DNA of 32,729 bases from an uncultured Rhodoblastus sp. (GTDB taxonomy: Bacteria; Pseudomonadota; Alphaproteobacteria; Rhizobiales; Beijerinckiaceae): NCBI RefSeq assembly GCF_903903185.1, contig NZ_CAIUXT010000150.1, positions 91,425 to 124,153 on the forward strand, in the 5' to 3' direction. This document shows, in pieces, positions 1 through 8,165 of this stretch (position 1 is the first letter of the stretch; every line of letters begins with the position of its first letter). Both the position numbers and the translations under genes were made by a program. A model generated the notes under the pieces. The model was not told the DNA's origin. It made no database searches and saw nothing but the letters and a program-made list of their open reading frames with translations.

Positions 1-182
1 CAAGCGGTGGAACCTTCATTTGGTCGTCCGGCAATTCCGTTACCGCTTTGACGCTGGTCGCCGCGACGCCAAATCTCCTCAGCATCGACTGCACGACGAC
101 GGGGGCGGCGGCGAACGGCTGCTACATTTTGACAGACGCGGGGAGCGCGAACGCATGGATCGCCGGTTCGGCAGAAATTTGA
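1..182 (+). CDS. 3' end of a phage-like structural protein (partial)
   Basis: The frame starting at base 3 is open from the window edge to a TGA at 180-182 and gives about 59 residues. They are rich in Ser, Thr, Ala and Gly (SGGTFIWSSGN at the start, ending AWIAGSAEI). This composition matches the low-complexity tail-like proteins directly downstream on the same strand, so I read it as the C-terminus of a gene that begins outside the window. A 79-codon ORF in another frame over the same bases is Arg/Asp-rich and looks like a shadow. No domain can be recognised. The call as a real coding frame is moderate and rests on composition and context. Confidence 0.5.
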   Translation, partial: SGGTFIWSSGNSVTALTLVAATPNLLSIDCTTTGAAANGCYILTDAGSANAWIAGSAEI

Positions 183-303
183 ATTATGGCGCTCGAACAA
201 TTGCGCTCTCGATGGCGGTTCCCTGTCTGCAAATCGGCTGGGACCAATTTCAGCTTTAAACGGCGTGGCCCATACTCCCTTTGAAAAATCCAAGGAGATT
301 TTC

Positions 304-1935
304 ATGCAATGGAAAAACCCGGACGGGTCGCAGACGAGCGGCATCGTGATCGAAGACGGCGCCGGTAACAAACTTGGCACCGCGGCCAATCCGCTAAATA
401 TCGCCGGCGGCGGTGGCGGTGGCGGCGGATCCAACGCCAGCGTTGGAACACTCGGATCATCGGTCCCGGCCAGCGCGACGGCGCTTGGCTTTCAAAACGG
501 TTCCGGCAATCTGGCGGTCCCTTCACCTTACGCCGGTCTACCAATTGCCGATAGCGGCGCAGCCATCACTGGCGCTTCCATGCCGACGGGCGGCGTCGGC
601 CTCACGGGCTGGCTTTCGGCGATTTTGTCGAAACTTTCGGGGACGCTTGCAATTTCCGTTGCGTCCCTGCCGCTTCCGACCGGCGCGGCGACTGCCGCAA
701 ATCAGCCGTCGCTCGTCACGACCTCGGCTGGTGGCGCCGGGCGCTCCGTCGTCGCCGATCCGACGACGGGCCTGGGCGCCAATGTCGCAGCGTTTCACAA
801 TGCCGACAATCAGGCGCTCGGCACGGTTTACGGCATACTGACCGGCGGCGTGGACCAACTCGTCAACAGCGCAGGCAATCTCGACCGCAAGCGAGGCGTC
901 TCCGGCGACGCCATGGCGATCACCGGCCTCGCCGCCGAAGTGCCGATGATTTTCAACGGCTCGTCCTATGACAGGCTGCGCTCGGTCTCCGGCGACGCGG
1001 CGTCGGCCACCGGCATTGTCCAGGAGGCGGTGGCGCTTTGGAATGGCCTAACCTATGACCGCTGGTATGGCGACAAGACCAATGGCGCCTTCGTCAATGT
1101 GAAGCAGCTTCCCGCGCTCCCGGCCGGCGCGAACACCATCGGCGCGATTTCCAACGCCAGTTTCGGCGCGAAGGCGCAGGACGGCGGCGGAACCGCCCTG
1201 ACCTCGACGCTCATCAACGCGAAGCAGCGCCTCGACGTGGCGCTCGCCGCAGGCGCGGTTCCCGGCGCTTCCGCGCCTTCCTATGCCGACGTCGTCGGCG
1301 GCGTGGATGGCGGCGGCCTGGCGCGGCAGTTGTTGACCGATACCAGCGGGCGGCTCGCAGCCAACATCAATTCGCTTCCGGCGCTCGCCGCCGGGTCAAA
1401 TATCATCGGCTATGCCGGTTCGCTCAATTTCGGGCCGCTGCTCGCGGCCACAGCGCCGACCGTCAACCTTTCCAGCGCCTATGCCAGCGGCAAGTGCATC
1501 GGCAGTTCTACCGGGACCGCGGGACAGAGCGCGATTTTCGCCCTTCCGGTCTTCCGCAACACCACGCAGCCGAGCGCGACGCTCACGCAATTACTTGGCG
1601 GTTTTCTGTCGGGGCAGGCCGGGCAGATCACGGCCTATCTGTTCACCCGGAACCCCACCAACTCGACATCGCTGACCGATGGGGCGACGCCCGCCTTCGC
1701 GGCGGCCGATCTCAAATATCTGGCCTGCCCGCCGATCACTTTCACGCCGGTCGCCACGGTCGGATCGGTCCAGACCATCGGCAGTTTCCCCCTGTCGTTG
1801 CCGGTGCAGAACAACGATTCGAGCGCGACGGTGAATCTTTATCTGGTCATGGTTTATTCCGGGGGGTCGTCGCTTACGTTCACTTCCGGCCAGCAGAACG
1901 ATCTGTGGTTTTCGCTTTCCGGCGTCAAGGATTGA
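304..1935 (+). CDS. phage-like tail/fibre protein, glycine-rich
   Basis: A 543-aa protein. The ATG at 304 is chosen because AAGGAG at 292-297 sits six bases upstream; an in-frame ATG at 265 lacks such a site. The N-terminus (MQWKNPDGSQTSG, then IEDGAGNKLGTAANPLNIA) is followed by an eight-glycine run near residues 36-43. Long Ala/Ser/Thr/Gly stretches follow. Around residues 195-260 there are repeated short motifs of the type YDRLRSVSGDA / YDRWYGD, which I associate with phage tail and fibre proteins. No catalytic motif or membrane segment is visible. It lies between another structural-like gene and a 900-aa gene five bases downstream, on the same strand. Tail/fibre is the best guess from composition and context; the exact role is unknown. 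Confidence 0.6.
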   Translation: MQWKNPDGSQTSGIVIEDGAGNKLGTAANPLNIAGGGGGGGGSNASVGTLGSSVPASATALGFQNGSGNLAVPSPYAGLPIADSGAAITGASMPTGGVGLTGWLSAILSKLSGTLAISVASLPLPTGAATAANQPSLVTTSAGGAGRSVVADPTTGLGANVAAFHNADNQALGTVYGILTGGVDQLVNSAGNLDRKRGVSGDAMAITGLAAEVPMIFNGSSYDRLRSVSGDAASATGIVQEAVALWNGLTYDRWYGDKTNGAFVNVKQLPALPAGANTIGAISNASFGAKAQDGGGTALTSTLINAKQRLDVALAAGAVPGASAPSYADVVGGVDGGGLARQLLTDTSGRLAANINSLPALAAGSNIIGYAGSLNFGPLLAATAPTVNLSSAYASGKCIGSSTGTAGQSAIFALPVFRNTTQPSATLTQLLGGFLSGQAGQITAYLFTRNPTNSTSLTDGATPAFAAADLKYLACPPITFTPVATVGSVQTIGSFPLSLPVQNNDSSATVNLYLVMVYSGGSSLTFTSGQQNDLWFSLSGVKD

Positions 1936-1940
1936 AGTCG

Positions 1941-4643
1941 ATGAAGAAACTGTTTTCCCTCGCCGTCCTGACGGCGATGCTGGCGGCATTGGCGCCCGGC
2001 TGGGCGGGCGAGGCCGGATCCCGGCAAGAGGCGCGGCTTGGCGCCGAGCGCATCATTCTTGGCGGCTCGAAGGCTTTCCCGATCTTCACGCCCTATTTGG
2101 CGCCGGGCGTCGCCATTTTCCAGAACATGTTCTATCGCACGACGCCTGTGCTCGACGCCTCGGCGGGCGGCGCGCAATTTGCCGGGACCGCCTATGCGCC
2201 CTTGACGATCAGTTCCTCAACCACGATTCAGGTCAATCTCGCCTCCTGCGCGGGCGTCTCCGCCGGCCAGCGGGTGCTCAACGCCTCGACCGGAACGCTG
2301 GTCGGCGTGGTCAGCGCCTCAAGCCCCTGCACAGGCTCTTCCGCGCCCTTCACCGTCACGATGAACGCCGTCAACGCCGTCGCGGTGAACGCGGGAGCGA
2401 ATATCGTAATCCAAAACACGCTTCCCGACGCCTGCCAGGGGACGTTCGCTTATCGGGTCCGGGGCAATGTCAACACCGTCGCGTCAGGTGTCACTCCGAC
2501 GCTCGGCGCGTCCAATATGTTCTTGACCGGCAACGGCCACGGCGGCGGCTCCTATGAAAACGCCAATGGGCTTTGGCTTGAACTGGACCCTGATTTCCGG
2601 TTCAACTGGAATAACCCGTCAACCCAAAGCTCAACGACCTATGTTCCCTATCTGAACACCACGCCCCCGGCAACGGATACGTGGATCAATATTGTCTCGA
2701 CTTGGAACTCATGCGCCGCGCCGACTTACGCTGTCGTTTATTACGCGCCGCAAGGCGGCTCATGGGCTCGCATCGCCTACACGTCGGGCGGCGTGGGGAC
2801 GGTGCGCAACGCCAACACTTCGAGCCCCTATCAGGGAATCAACAACAACGCCTTTTCCTTCGGCTCGGACGGAACCGACAGCGCCTATTTTTTCCAGGGC
2901 GACACCGAAGACGCCATTCTCGACATGGGGTCGTCGCAGGGTGCGGTCGGCAATTCCGGCGCGGGCTGCACGCCCTACAGCGGCGACACCAATCCCTGCA
3001 TTCCAACACCGGTGCTCAACGCCTTTTATAATGCTTCGACCTTCACGCCGGCTCGCATCAACTCGACCGGCAATTGCTCCGATCTATTCGCCGCCGCCGG
3101 AGCCAGCCATCAGCCGACCGTCTGTTTTTCGACCGACAGCGGCGGCGTCTATGCGCCCTCGGCGGCCAATTTCGGGACCAACTACGGCTATGGCGGCGCA
3201 TTCCTGGCCTCCACCACCAGCCCCGCCGGCACGACGCCGGGCCCGGCGGCGGTTCCCGTCGCCGGGCCGGTCGGCCCTTACCAGAAGTGGATTATTCACA
3301 AGCAAGTCACGACGCCAGGCGCGACAATCACGCCCATGACGGCGGCCAATCTTGGCTTTCATGCCTATGCCGCCAATGAGCTTATTGTCGTCGTGGCTTC
3401 GCAGGATAGCGGCAGCGCCACGCCGGCCATAACATGCGCCTCGGGCTGGTCGACGCTCTGGACCGGTCAGAACCATGTCGCCGGGTCGCAAAACCTGACG
3501 GGCGCGGTCTGCTACAAGTTCATGTCGGGTTCGACCGGCGAGGCGACCGACGTCGCGCTCAACCTTGCCGATACGGCCACCACGATCAGTTACGCAGTGA
3601 TGGACTATGTCGGCGTCGATCAGACCACGCCGGTTGACGCCTGGACGGTTTCGACCACCAATTACCCGCAAGTCACGACGCAGCCGATTCCCAACGTCGT
3701 AACCTCTTACGTCAACGATCTTTTCGTCAGCGTCATGTTCGCCAATAGTCCGACGCCCTGGTATGTGTCGGCGACGCCCTCGGGGCTAGGGACTCGGACG
3801 ATTCTTACGGGGACCGTCAACAAGGCGTCGGTCGCGGTGTTCGACGCACACTTGGGTGCGCCGCAAATATCGCCGGCAAATCTTTCGCTTACATCCTCGG
3901 CGGCATTCTCCGCGCTGGCCGTCAGCTTCGCGCTCACGCCGACCGGCGCGACGTTCTCGCCGCTTGCGCATGGCACGGTGACATTTCAGCGATCGGAAGG
4001 CCAGTTCCGCGTGCCGACGACGGCGGCCTTCACCAATGCGTCCTGTTGGGGCGCGGGCGGCGCGGGAACAGGCGGGTCGAGCGCGACGACCAGCGGCTCG
4101 GGCGGCGGCTTTGCGGGCGTCGGCTCGGCGGTCGGCGGGTCGGACGTCGCCAATTCCAGCGGACTGGTCTATTTCCGTGCGGCCTATTTGCAGCCCGTTG
4201 GGAACGGATGGCCGACGCAATGGACAATATCGAGCTTCCTTAACCTGGCCGGGGCCAATTCCGCGCCAGCTTCTGCCGCAACCGGCTGTCAGGCGGCGAC
4301 GGCGATTGCGGCCACAACGTCGGTAGGCGCGGCGGGTTGCGCCAGCGGAAACACCGCGCTCTGCATCGGGAGTCGCATAAATGCGGGCGGCGCGGGGCTG
4401 CACGGAGCGCCGATCAAAGGCGGCGGCGGCGGTGCTGGCTCGGGAGCGTCCGGCACTGGCGGTGCGGCTTCGGGAACAACGGGGGGTACGGCGGGCTCGC
4501 CGGATGGCGGTGCGGGTGGTACGGCAGTCGTCAATAACGTCGGCGTTCCCGGCTCCACGCCGGGAGGCGGGGGCTCGAATGTTTACAACGGTTCTGCGGC
4601 TGGCGGTCCCGGCGCTCCGGGGCAAATCAAGGCGGCTTGGTGA
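1941..4643 (+). CDS. secreted phage-like fibre protein with glycine-rich C-terminus
   Basis: A 900-aa protein. The start at 1941 is five bases after the previous stop, with AAGGA overlapping that stop. The first 23 residues form a clear Sec signal peptide (MKKL, a hydrophobic core LAVLTAMLAALAPG, then a small-residue cleavage zone at WAG/E). The mature part is rich in Thr, Ser, Asn and Ala. It contains a block near residues 470-600 (LIVVVASQDSG, ASGWSTLW, YAVMDYVGVDQ) of a kind I associate with phage tail-like beta proteins. From about residue 700 to the end it is very glycine-rich (GGGGGAGSGASGTGG). A cleavable signal peptide is unusual for a virion protein. It could instead be a secreted adhesin-like protein. 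Function is unassigned beyond beta-rich, fibre-like. Confidence 0.6.
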   Translation: MKKLFSLAVLTAMLAALAPGWAGEAGSRQEARLGAERIILGGSKAFPIFTPYLAPGVAIFQNMFYRTTPVLDASAGGAQFAGTAYAPLTISSSTTIQVNLASCAGVSAGQRVLNASTGTLVGVVSASSPCTGSSAPFTVTMNAVNAVAVNAGANIVIQNTLPDACQGTFAYRVRGNVNTVASGVTPTLGASNMFLTGNGHGGGSYENANGLWLELDPDFRFNWNNPSTQSSTTYVPYLNTTPPATDTWINIVSTWNSCAAPTYAVVYYAPQGGSWARIAYTSGGVGTVRNANTSSPYQGINNNAFSFGSDGTDSAYFFQGDTEDAILDMGSSQGAVGNSGAGCTPYSGDTNPCIPTPVLNAFYNASTFTPARINSTGNCSDLFAAAGASHQPTVCFSTDSGGVYAPSAANFGTNYGYGGAFLASTTSPAGTTPGPAAVPVAGPVGPYQKWIIHKQVTTPGATITPMTAANLGFHAYAANELIVVVASQDSGSATPAITCASGWSTLWTGQNHVAGSQNLTGAVCYKFMSGSTGEATDVALNLADTATTISYAVMDYVGVDQTTPVDAWTVSTTNYPQVTTQPIPNVVTSYVNDLFVSVMFANSPTPWYVSATPSGLGTRTILTGTVNKASVAVFDAHLGAPQISPANLSLTSSAAFSALAVSFALTPTGATFSPLAHGTVTFQRSEGQFRVPTTAAFTNASCWGAGGAGTGGSSATTSGSGGGFAGVGSAVGGSDVANSSGLVYFRAAYLQPVGNGWPTQWTISSFLNLAGANSAPASAATGCQAATAIAATTSVGAAGCASGNTALCIGSRINAGGAGLHGAPIKGGGGGAGSGASGTGGAASGTTGGTAGSPDGGAGGTAVVNNVGVPGSTPGGGGSNVYNGSAAGGPGAPGQIKAAW

Positions 4644-4647
4644 CGAA

Positions 4648-4800
4648 ATGCTGTTGATTTTTTCTCCCCTCTTTTCCGCATCGGCGCCGGCGCCTGTCGC
4701 AGTCGTCGGATTCCGCATTTTGACCGCGCCGCCCGTCAAGCGCCGTTTGGTCGCTCCGGTTACACGACGCGCTCTTGTCGCGCCTGGAAAGGGGGCATAA
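4648..4800 (+). CDS. small hypothetical protein, 50 aa
   Basis: A 50-aa ORF starting four bases after the preceding stop and ending in TAA directly before the next ATG, so it fills an otherwise empty gap in a tightly packed run. The N-terminus is hydrophobic (MLLIFSPLFSASAPAPVAVVGF) and the C-terminal half is basic (VKRRLVAPVTRRALVAPGKGA). It may be a short membrane-associated protein. The ribosome binding site is weak. Small genes of this kind are common between phage structural genes, but I recognise no family. Its reality rests mainly on spacing. Confidence 0.45.
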   Translation: MLLIFSPLFSASAPAPVAVVGFRILTAPPVKRRLVAPVTRRALVAPGKGA

Positions 4801-5367
4801 ATGCCGTTCGCGGGTGATTTTCTGCCGCCTGTCAGCCCGGGCGAGGCATTGTCGTTTTCGATGGATTTCGTCAAACAGATCGCCACGGGGGATTCGCTGG
4901 TGACCGTCTCGACGACTTTGACGGTGCATTCGGGTACGGACGCGCTGGTTGCCTCGCGGCTGGTAGGAAACCCCGCTATTTCCGGGACAGTCGTGTCCCA
5001 GGTGCTGGAAATGCTGGCGCCGGGTGTCACCTATAACCTTGTTTTTTCAGCGGTGACGGCGAACGGGGCGACCATCGTCAATTTTGGGCGTGTGTCCTGC
5101 ACCAACATTGACGGGCTGGAGTCTGGCGCAGGATCAGGCTCGTCCTCATCGGCGGCGAGCGTGAGTCCGGCCTCGCTTGCCGTCGCGCTTGCAGGGCTGA
5201 CCTCCGTGCAGCTCTCCGCGCTGGCGTCTGCGATCATGGCCGCTGCGCCCGCGTCCGCGATTTCCTCTGCGCTCGGCGCGACGATTGCGGGCCTTCCAAC
5301 ATCGCCGACGTCTGGCGTCACGACGCTTTGGAGCGATGGCGGAATTCCAACCTATTCGCAGGGATGA
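4801..5367 (+). CDS. small beta-rich phage-like protein (possible fibre/tail adaptor)
   Basis: A 188-aa protein. The ATG abuts the preceding TAA, and AAAGGGGG lies just upstream. Residues 10-105 read as an Ig-like beta sandwich: SPGEALSFSMDFVKQIATGDSLVTVS, a TVHSGTDAL stretch, then PGVTYNLVFSAVTANG. The second half is Ala/Ser-rich with predicted helices (LAVALAGLTSVQLSALASAIM). The pattern 'proline-glycine, two half-sandwiches, then FSAVTANG' resembles small phage proteins annotated as fibre-tail adaptors, but I cannot confirm it without a profile search. The stop overlaps an ATG of the next gene (ATGA at 5364-5367), which suggests translational coupling. Confidence 0.55.
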   Translation: MPFAGDFLPPVSPGEALSFSMDFVKQIATGDSLVTVSTTLTVHSGTDALVASRLVGNPAISGTVVSQVLEMLAPGVTYNLVFSAVTANGATIVNFGRVSCTNIDGLESGAGSGSSSSAASVSPASLAVALAGLTSVQLSALASAIMAAAPASAISSALGATIAGLPTSPTSGVTTLWSDGGIPTYSQG

Positions 5368-5369
5368 CA

Positions 5370-7295
5370 ATGAAAAAGCTCGCCATTTTCTTCGCCGCCG
5401 CGCTGGCGCTGGCGCTTTCCCTTGCGCCCGCGCTCGCGCTGCAATATCCGACCGCGCGCTTTGGCGTTCTGACCATCGACGCGCCGCTGGCGATCGGTAG
5501 CGGCGGCTCGGGGAGCGCGTCCGGCGACGTGTCGGGGCTCAACCTCGCCGGCAATTCCCTCGCGCAACTCCTGCCGCTTTATTCGCCCGTTGTCTATCCG
5601 AATTTCAGCGGCGACATAGGCGCGAAAATCAATTCGGCGATTGCCACTTGCCCGGCTTCCGGCTGCATCGTAGATGCGCGCGGGCTTAAGGGGGCGCAGA
5701 CGCTTTCGACGGCGGTTTCGGTTCCGGCCAATGTCTCGGTATTGATCGGCGCGGCGCAGATTAAGCAAAGCGCGACCTTCACGCTGGCCGGCGGCGTGTC
5801 GTCGCTGGTCTGCCCGCCGGTCGGTTTCGGGCAGGGCAACGCAACTGGCGCCTATTTCAAAATGGCGGGGGGCGCCAATCTGCAAAACATGCTGCTGATG
5901 TCCGGAGGCAATACATCCGCCGTCAATTGCGTTTTCGACGGCAACGATCAGGCATGGGAAGGTCACAACAATCCCTCCGCCGGCCCGCTGGTCGCCGTCA
6001 ATGTCGGGCATTTTCTGCTTGAACATCTGACCGCTCAAAACGGCGCAACCGACGGGTTCATGATCTATTCCGGCCCGTCGCAAGGGTCGAGCGGCGTCAC
6101 CGCCTATTCCTATGGGACGGCCAACGGGGCCTGCTGCGGCACGATCCGCGATTCTGTCGCGGTGCAGAATGGCGGCGACGGCTTCAACTGTGGCGGCACG
6201 GCGGACGTTATTTTTGAAGGCTCCCAGGCGGAAAACAATCTCGGCGCGGCGGGCGTCGAGTTGAATAACTGCCCGGCGTGGCGCTTCACCAATTACGACA
6301 TTGGCGGCAACCAGATCGGCATCTGGGCGCATGGCGCGGCATGGTCTTCCGGCTTGTCTCTTGGCGCCGGCAATCAGATGATCGGGACGGGGCAATTTGG
6401 CGGGCAGGCGAAACAAGATATTTTGTTTGACAGTTCTGCGGACGGGTCGAACTGGAATCTCGTCGTCGGCGCACAGTTCTTTGCATCGTCAAATCGGGCT
6501 TCGAACACATGGCCGAACATCGAAATCGTCGAGAACGGCAACGGCAACAATCTTGTGTCCTCCGTTTATGTCGGCTCGCTGGCCGCGCATACATCGACCA
6601 GCGCAATCTATATTCATGGCGCCGCGACCGGCTACGACAGCATAGGGCCAGTGCTGGCGGCGGGAACCTTCGGCGGGACCGTGTTCAACGTCCCTTCGGG
6701 AACGGCGCTCCATTCCGCCTGCTATAATGGAACCTGCACCAATTCCGGCCAGACCTATCCGAATCTGACGGCGACCGGAACGGGCGCGGGCTACACATTG
6801 ACAGCGCGTACGGCGGGAGCCGGCGCTGCGGACACCTATGCGTTTGTTATATCGAATCCATCATTTGCCGCATATGCCACGTCCAGTTGGGACGCAGCCG
6901 CGGGCGGCCTGGTCGGATACCGAAGTGGATTCCAGCGCAACAATCTTGGGTCCGGTTTTACAAATTTTCGATCTATCGCCAATTCATCCGGCACGCTCAC
7001 ACTCAGCGCCATTGAGGGTGGCGCCACGCCGGCTTATACCGGATGCGCGTCAAGTTCCTTTTCCGGCTATAACACGGTCGGCAAATTTTCGCTCACGGCG
7101 GCCTGCACCGCCTCGACGATCACACTGACCTTCCTCGTCGCCGCGCCGAACGGCTGGAATTGCCCGCCGCTCCAGGACGAAACCAATAATACGATTTTCC
7201 CGATGACAAGCGGTGGCACGACCACGACCGCCGTTTTCAAGGGCACGGGCGCCAATGGCGACGTGCTGCACTATGGGCCATGCGCGCCTTATTGA
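5370..7295 (+). CDS. secreted parallel beta-helix protein, tailspike/pectate-lyase-like
   Basis: A 641-aa protein from the ATG at 5370; an alternative ATG six bases upstream overlaps the previous stop. Residues 1-24 form a textbook signal peptide (MKKLAIFF, poly-Ala/Leu core, ALA-L-Q). From about residue 75 to 450 it has the signature of a right-handed parallel beta-helix. It opens with a start-of-helix segment (INSAIATCPASGCIVDARG) as in pectate-lyase-type folds. Coils with regularly spaced Asn, Gly and Val follow (VNCVFDGND, HFLLEHLTAQNGATDG, IRDSVAVQNGGDGFNCGG, VIFEGSQAENN). Such folds serve as phage tailspikes or polysaccharide lyases. No catalytic residue set can be assigned. The C-terminal 200 residues are beta-rich and Thr-rich. 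The signal peptide argues for export, unlike a classical virion tailspike. Confidence 0.65.
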   Translation: MKKLAIFFAAALALALSLAPALALQYPTARFGVLTIDAPLAIGSGGSGSASGDVSGLNLAGNSLAQLLPLYSPVVYPNFSGDIGAKINSAIATCPASGCIVDARGLKGAQTLSTAVSVPANVSVLIGAAQIKQSATFTLAGGVSSLVCPPVGFGQGNATGAYFKMAGGANLQNMLLMSGGNTSAVNCVFDGNDQAWEGHNNPSAGPLVAVNVGHFLLEHLTAQNGATDGFMIYSGPSQGSSGVTAYSYGTANGACCGTIRDSVAVQNGGDGFNCGGTADVIFEGSQAENNLGAAGVELNNCPAWRFTNYDIGGNQIGIWAHGAAWSSGLSLGAGNQMIGTGQFGGQAKQDILFDSSADGSNWNLVVGAQFFASSNRASNTWPNIEIVENGNGNNLVSSVYVGSLAAHTSTSAIYIHGAATGYDSIGPVLAAGTFGGTVFNVPSGTALHSACYNGTCTNSGQTYPNLTATGTGAGYTLTARTAGAGAADTYAFVISNPSFAAYATSSWDAAAGGLVGYRSGFQRNNLGSGFTNFRSIANSSGTLTLSAIEGGATPAYTGCASSSFSGYNTVGKFSLTAACTASTITLTFLVAAPNGWNCPPLQDETNNTIFPMTSGGTTTTAVFKGTGANGDVLHYGPCAPY

Positions 7296-7367
7296 ATGCG
7301 CCGGAATCGCGGGGATTTCGGCTTTCGTCCAGCCGGTAAAAAGCGCTTGTTTCAGCGGGAAAAAAAC

Positions 7368-7661
7368 ATGACTGCGAAAGATTTTCGCGGCGCCCTCGGC
7401 GCCGCTCTGTTGTGCGCCGCCGCGCCCTGCAACGATGTTCGCGGCTGAGTCGTTCACGCTAATTTCTGCACCACATCAGATCCAGAAAAATGCCACGTCA
7501 AGCGGCTGCCTTCCGAGCAAGACGTCGGGCTCTGCACCATGACCAAGATTAGCGGGGCGATAGGCTGGATCATCGGTAACGAGACGCGGCATCGCGCGCC
7601 GCATCCGGGGTTCCGGCTCGAACGCGCGAAGTGCGTGACGCCGGATGACGCGGATTTGTGA
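7368..7661 (+). pseudogene. small secreted cysteine-containing protein broken by two compensating frameshifts
   Basis: The ATG at 7368 opens a signal peptide (MTAKDFRGALGAALLCAAAP) but runs into TGA at 7446-7448. Dropping one C from the CCC at 7425-7427 gives a continuous reading, ATMFAAESFTLISAPHQIQK, with a proper cleavage site. Adding one A to the A5 run at 7486-7490 then returns to the first frame. That frame reads KCHVKRLPSEQDVGLC, ISGAIGWIIGNE, HPGFRLERAKCVTPDDADL and stops at 7661. The restored product is about 97 aa: a secreted protein with three cysteines in the mature part. Both defects sit in homopolymers and cancel each other, so sequencing or assembly error is as likely as real decay. 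A 40-aa ORF from ATG 7539 is the intact remainder. Confidence 0.55.
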
Positions 7662-7671
7662 GGGGAAAGCC

Positions 7672-7818
7672 ATGACCACCACCACCTTCTACGTCGCCCG
7701 CCTCGTCTATCTGCCGCTCTGGTTCGCCCTCGTCGCGCTGTTCATCGCGGCGTTGTTCGCGCTCTGGCTTGCCGAAGTCATCGCCCGCTCTGGCCTCGCG
7801 CTCGTCGCCTCGAAATAA
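7672..7818 (+). CDS. small membrane protein, 48 aa
   Basis: A 48-aa ORF from ATG 7672, preceded by AGGGGAAA at 7661-7668. After a short polar start (MTTTTFYVARLVY) there is one long hydrophobic segment (residues 14-38, LPLWFALVALFIAALFALWLAEV), enough for a single membrane helix, then IARSGLALVASK. No family is recognised. Small single-helix proteins are frequent in phage lysis regions. After the TAA the same frame continues through 22 more sense codons that also look membrane-friendly (LGPAVAAGGGVWLAL), so the present stop may have shortened a longer protein. Confidence 0.5.
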   Translation: MTTTTFYVARLVYLPLWFALVALFIAALFALWLAEVIARSGLALVASK

Positions 7819-7888
7819 TGGCGCGGCCTCGGCCCGGCGGTCGCGGCGGGCGGCGGCGTCTGGCTCGCGTTGCGCGGGGTTCGGTAGC

Positions 7889-7907
7889 TGTCAAGGATTC
7901 CCTGACA
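7889..7907. repeat. near-perfect 19-bp inverted repeat
   Basis: TGTCAAGGATTCCCTGACA: arms of nine bases around a central T, with a single A/C mismatch. It lies in the short gap between the 48-aa membrane protein and the TTG-started zinc-ribbon gene. It is followed by A/G-rich sequence holding the ribosome binding site, not by a T run, so it is not an ordinary intrinsic terminator. It could be an operator, an RNA hairpin or a processing site. No function can be assigned from one copy. Confidence 0.4.
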
Positions 7908-7924
7908 CCTGAAGGGGGAACGCC

Positions 7925-8116
7925 TTGAACCCGAAATGCCGCCATTGCGGCCTGCCGATCCGCATCCATTTAGCTTTCTGCCTGGAGCGTGGAATCCGCT
8001 TCGCGCAGATGCCGCTGGAAGCCTTCCGGCCCGGCGCGATCCATGTCGATGCGGGCGAGCTGCGATGGATCAAGCCCGTCCCGCCGAACAAGATCAAGCC
8101 CGACCGCCCGGCGTGA
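7925..8116 (+). CDS. small zinc-ribbon-like protein, TTG start
   Basis: A 63-aa protein from a TTG at 7925. AAGGGGG at 7912-7918 sits six bases upstream and decides this start; no ATG is available without losing the motif. The N-terminus carries a Cys-x2-Cys pair (KCRHCGLP, residues 4-8) and a third Cys near residue 19 (HLAFC), reminiscent of a degenerate zinc ribbon or rubredoxin-type knuckle. The rest (FAQMPLEAFRPGAIHVDAGELRWI, then KPVPPNKIKPDRPA) is compact and soluble, with a proline/lysine-rich tail. No family is recognised. Its place just before the endolysin gene suggests it belongs to the phage-like module. Confidence 0.5.
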   Translation: MNPKCRHCGLPIRIHLAFCLERGIRFAQMPLEAFRPGAIHVDAGELRWIKPVPPNKIKPDRPA

Positions 8117-8165
8117 TCCGAGCAATTTGCATTTTCTGCAAAGACCTTCCGCCAAAGGAAACCCC

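Noticed and set aside
20..259. 79-codon plus-strand ORF at the left edge
   Set aside because: Arg/Asp/Gly-rich, no ribosome binding site, and it overlaps a frame whose composition matches the neighbouring structural proteins.
186..284. 32-codon ORF between the first two phage-like genes
   Set aside because: No ribosome binding site, no motif, basic composition; too little to call a gene.
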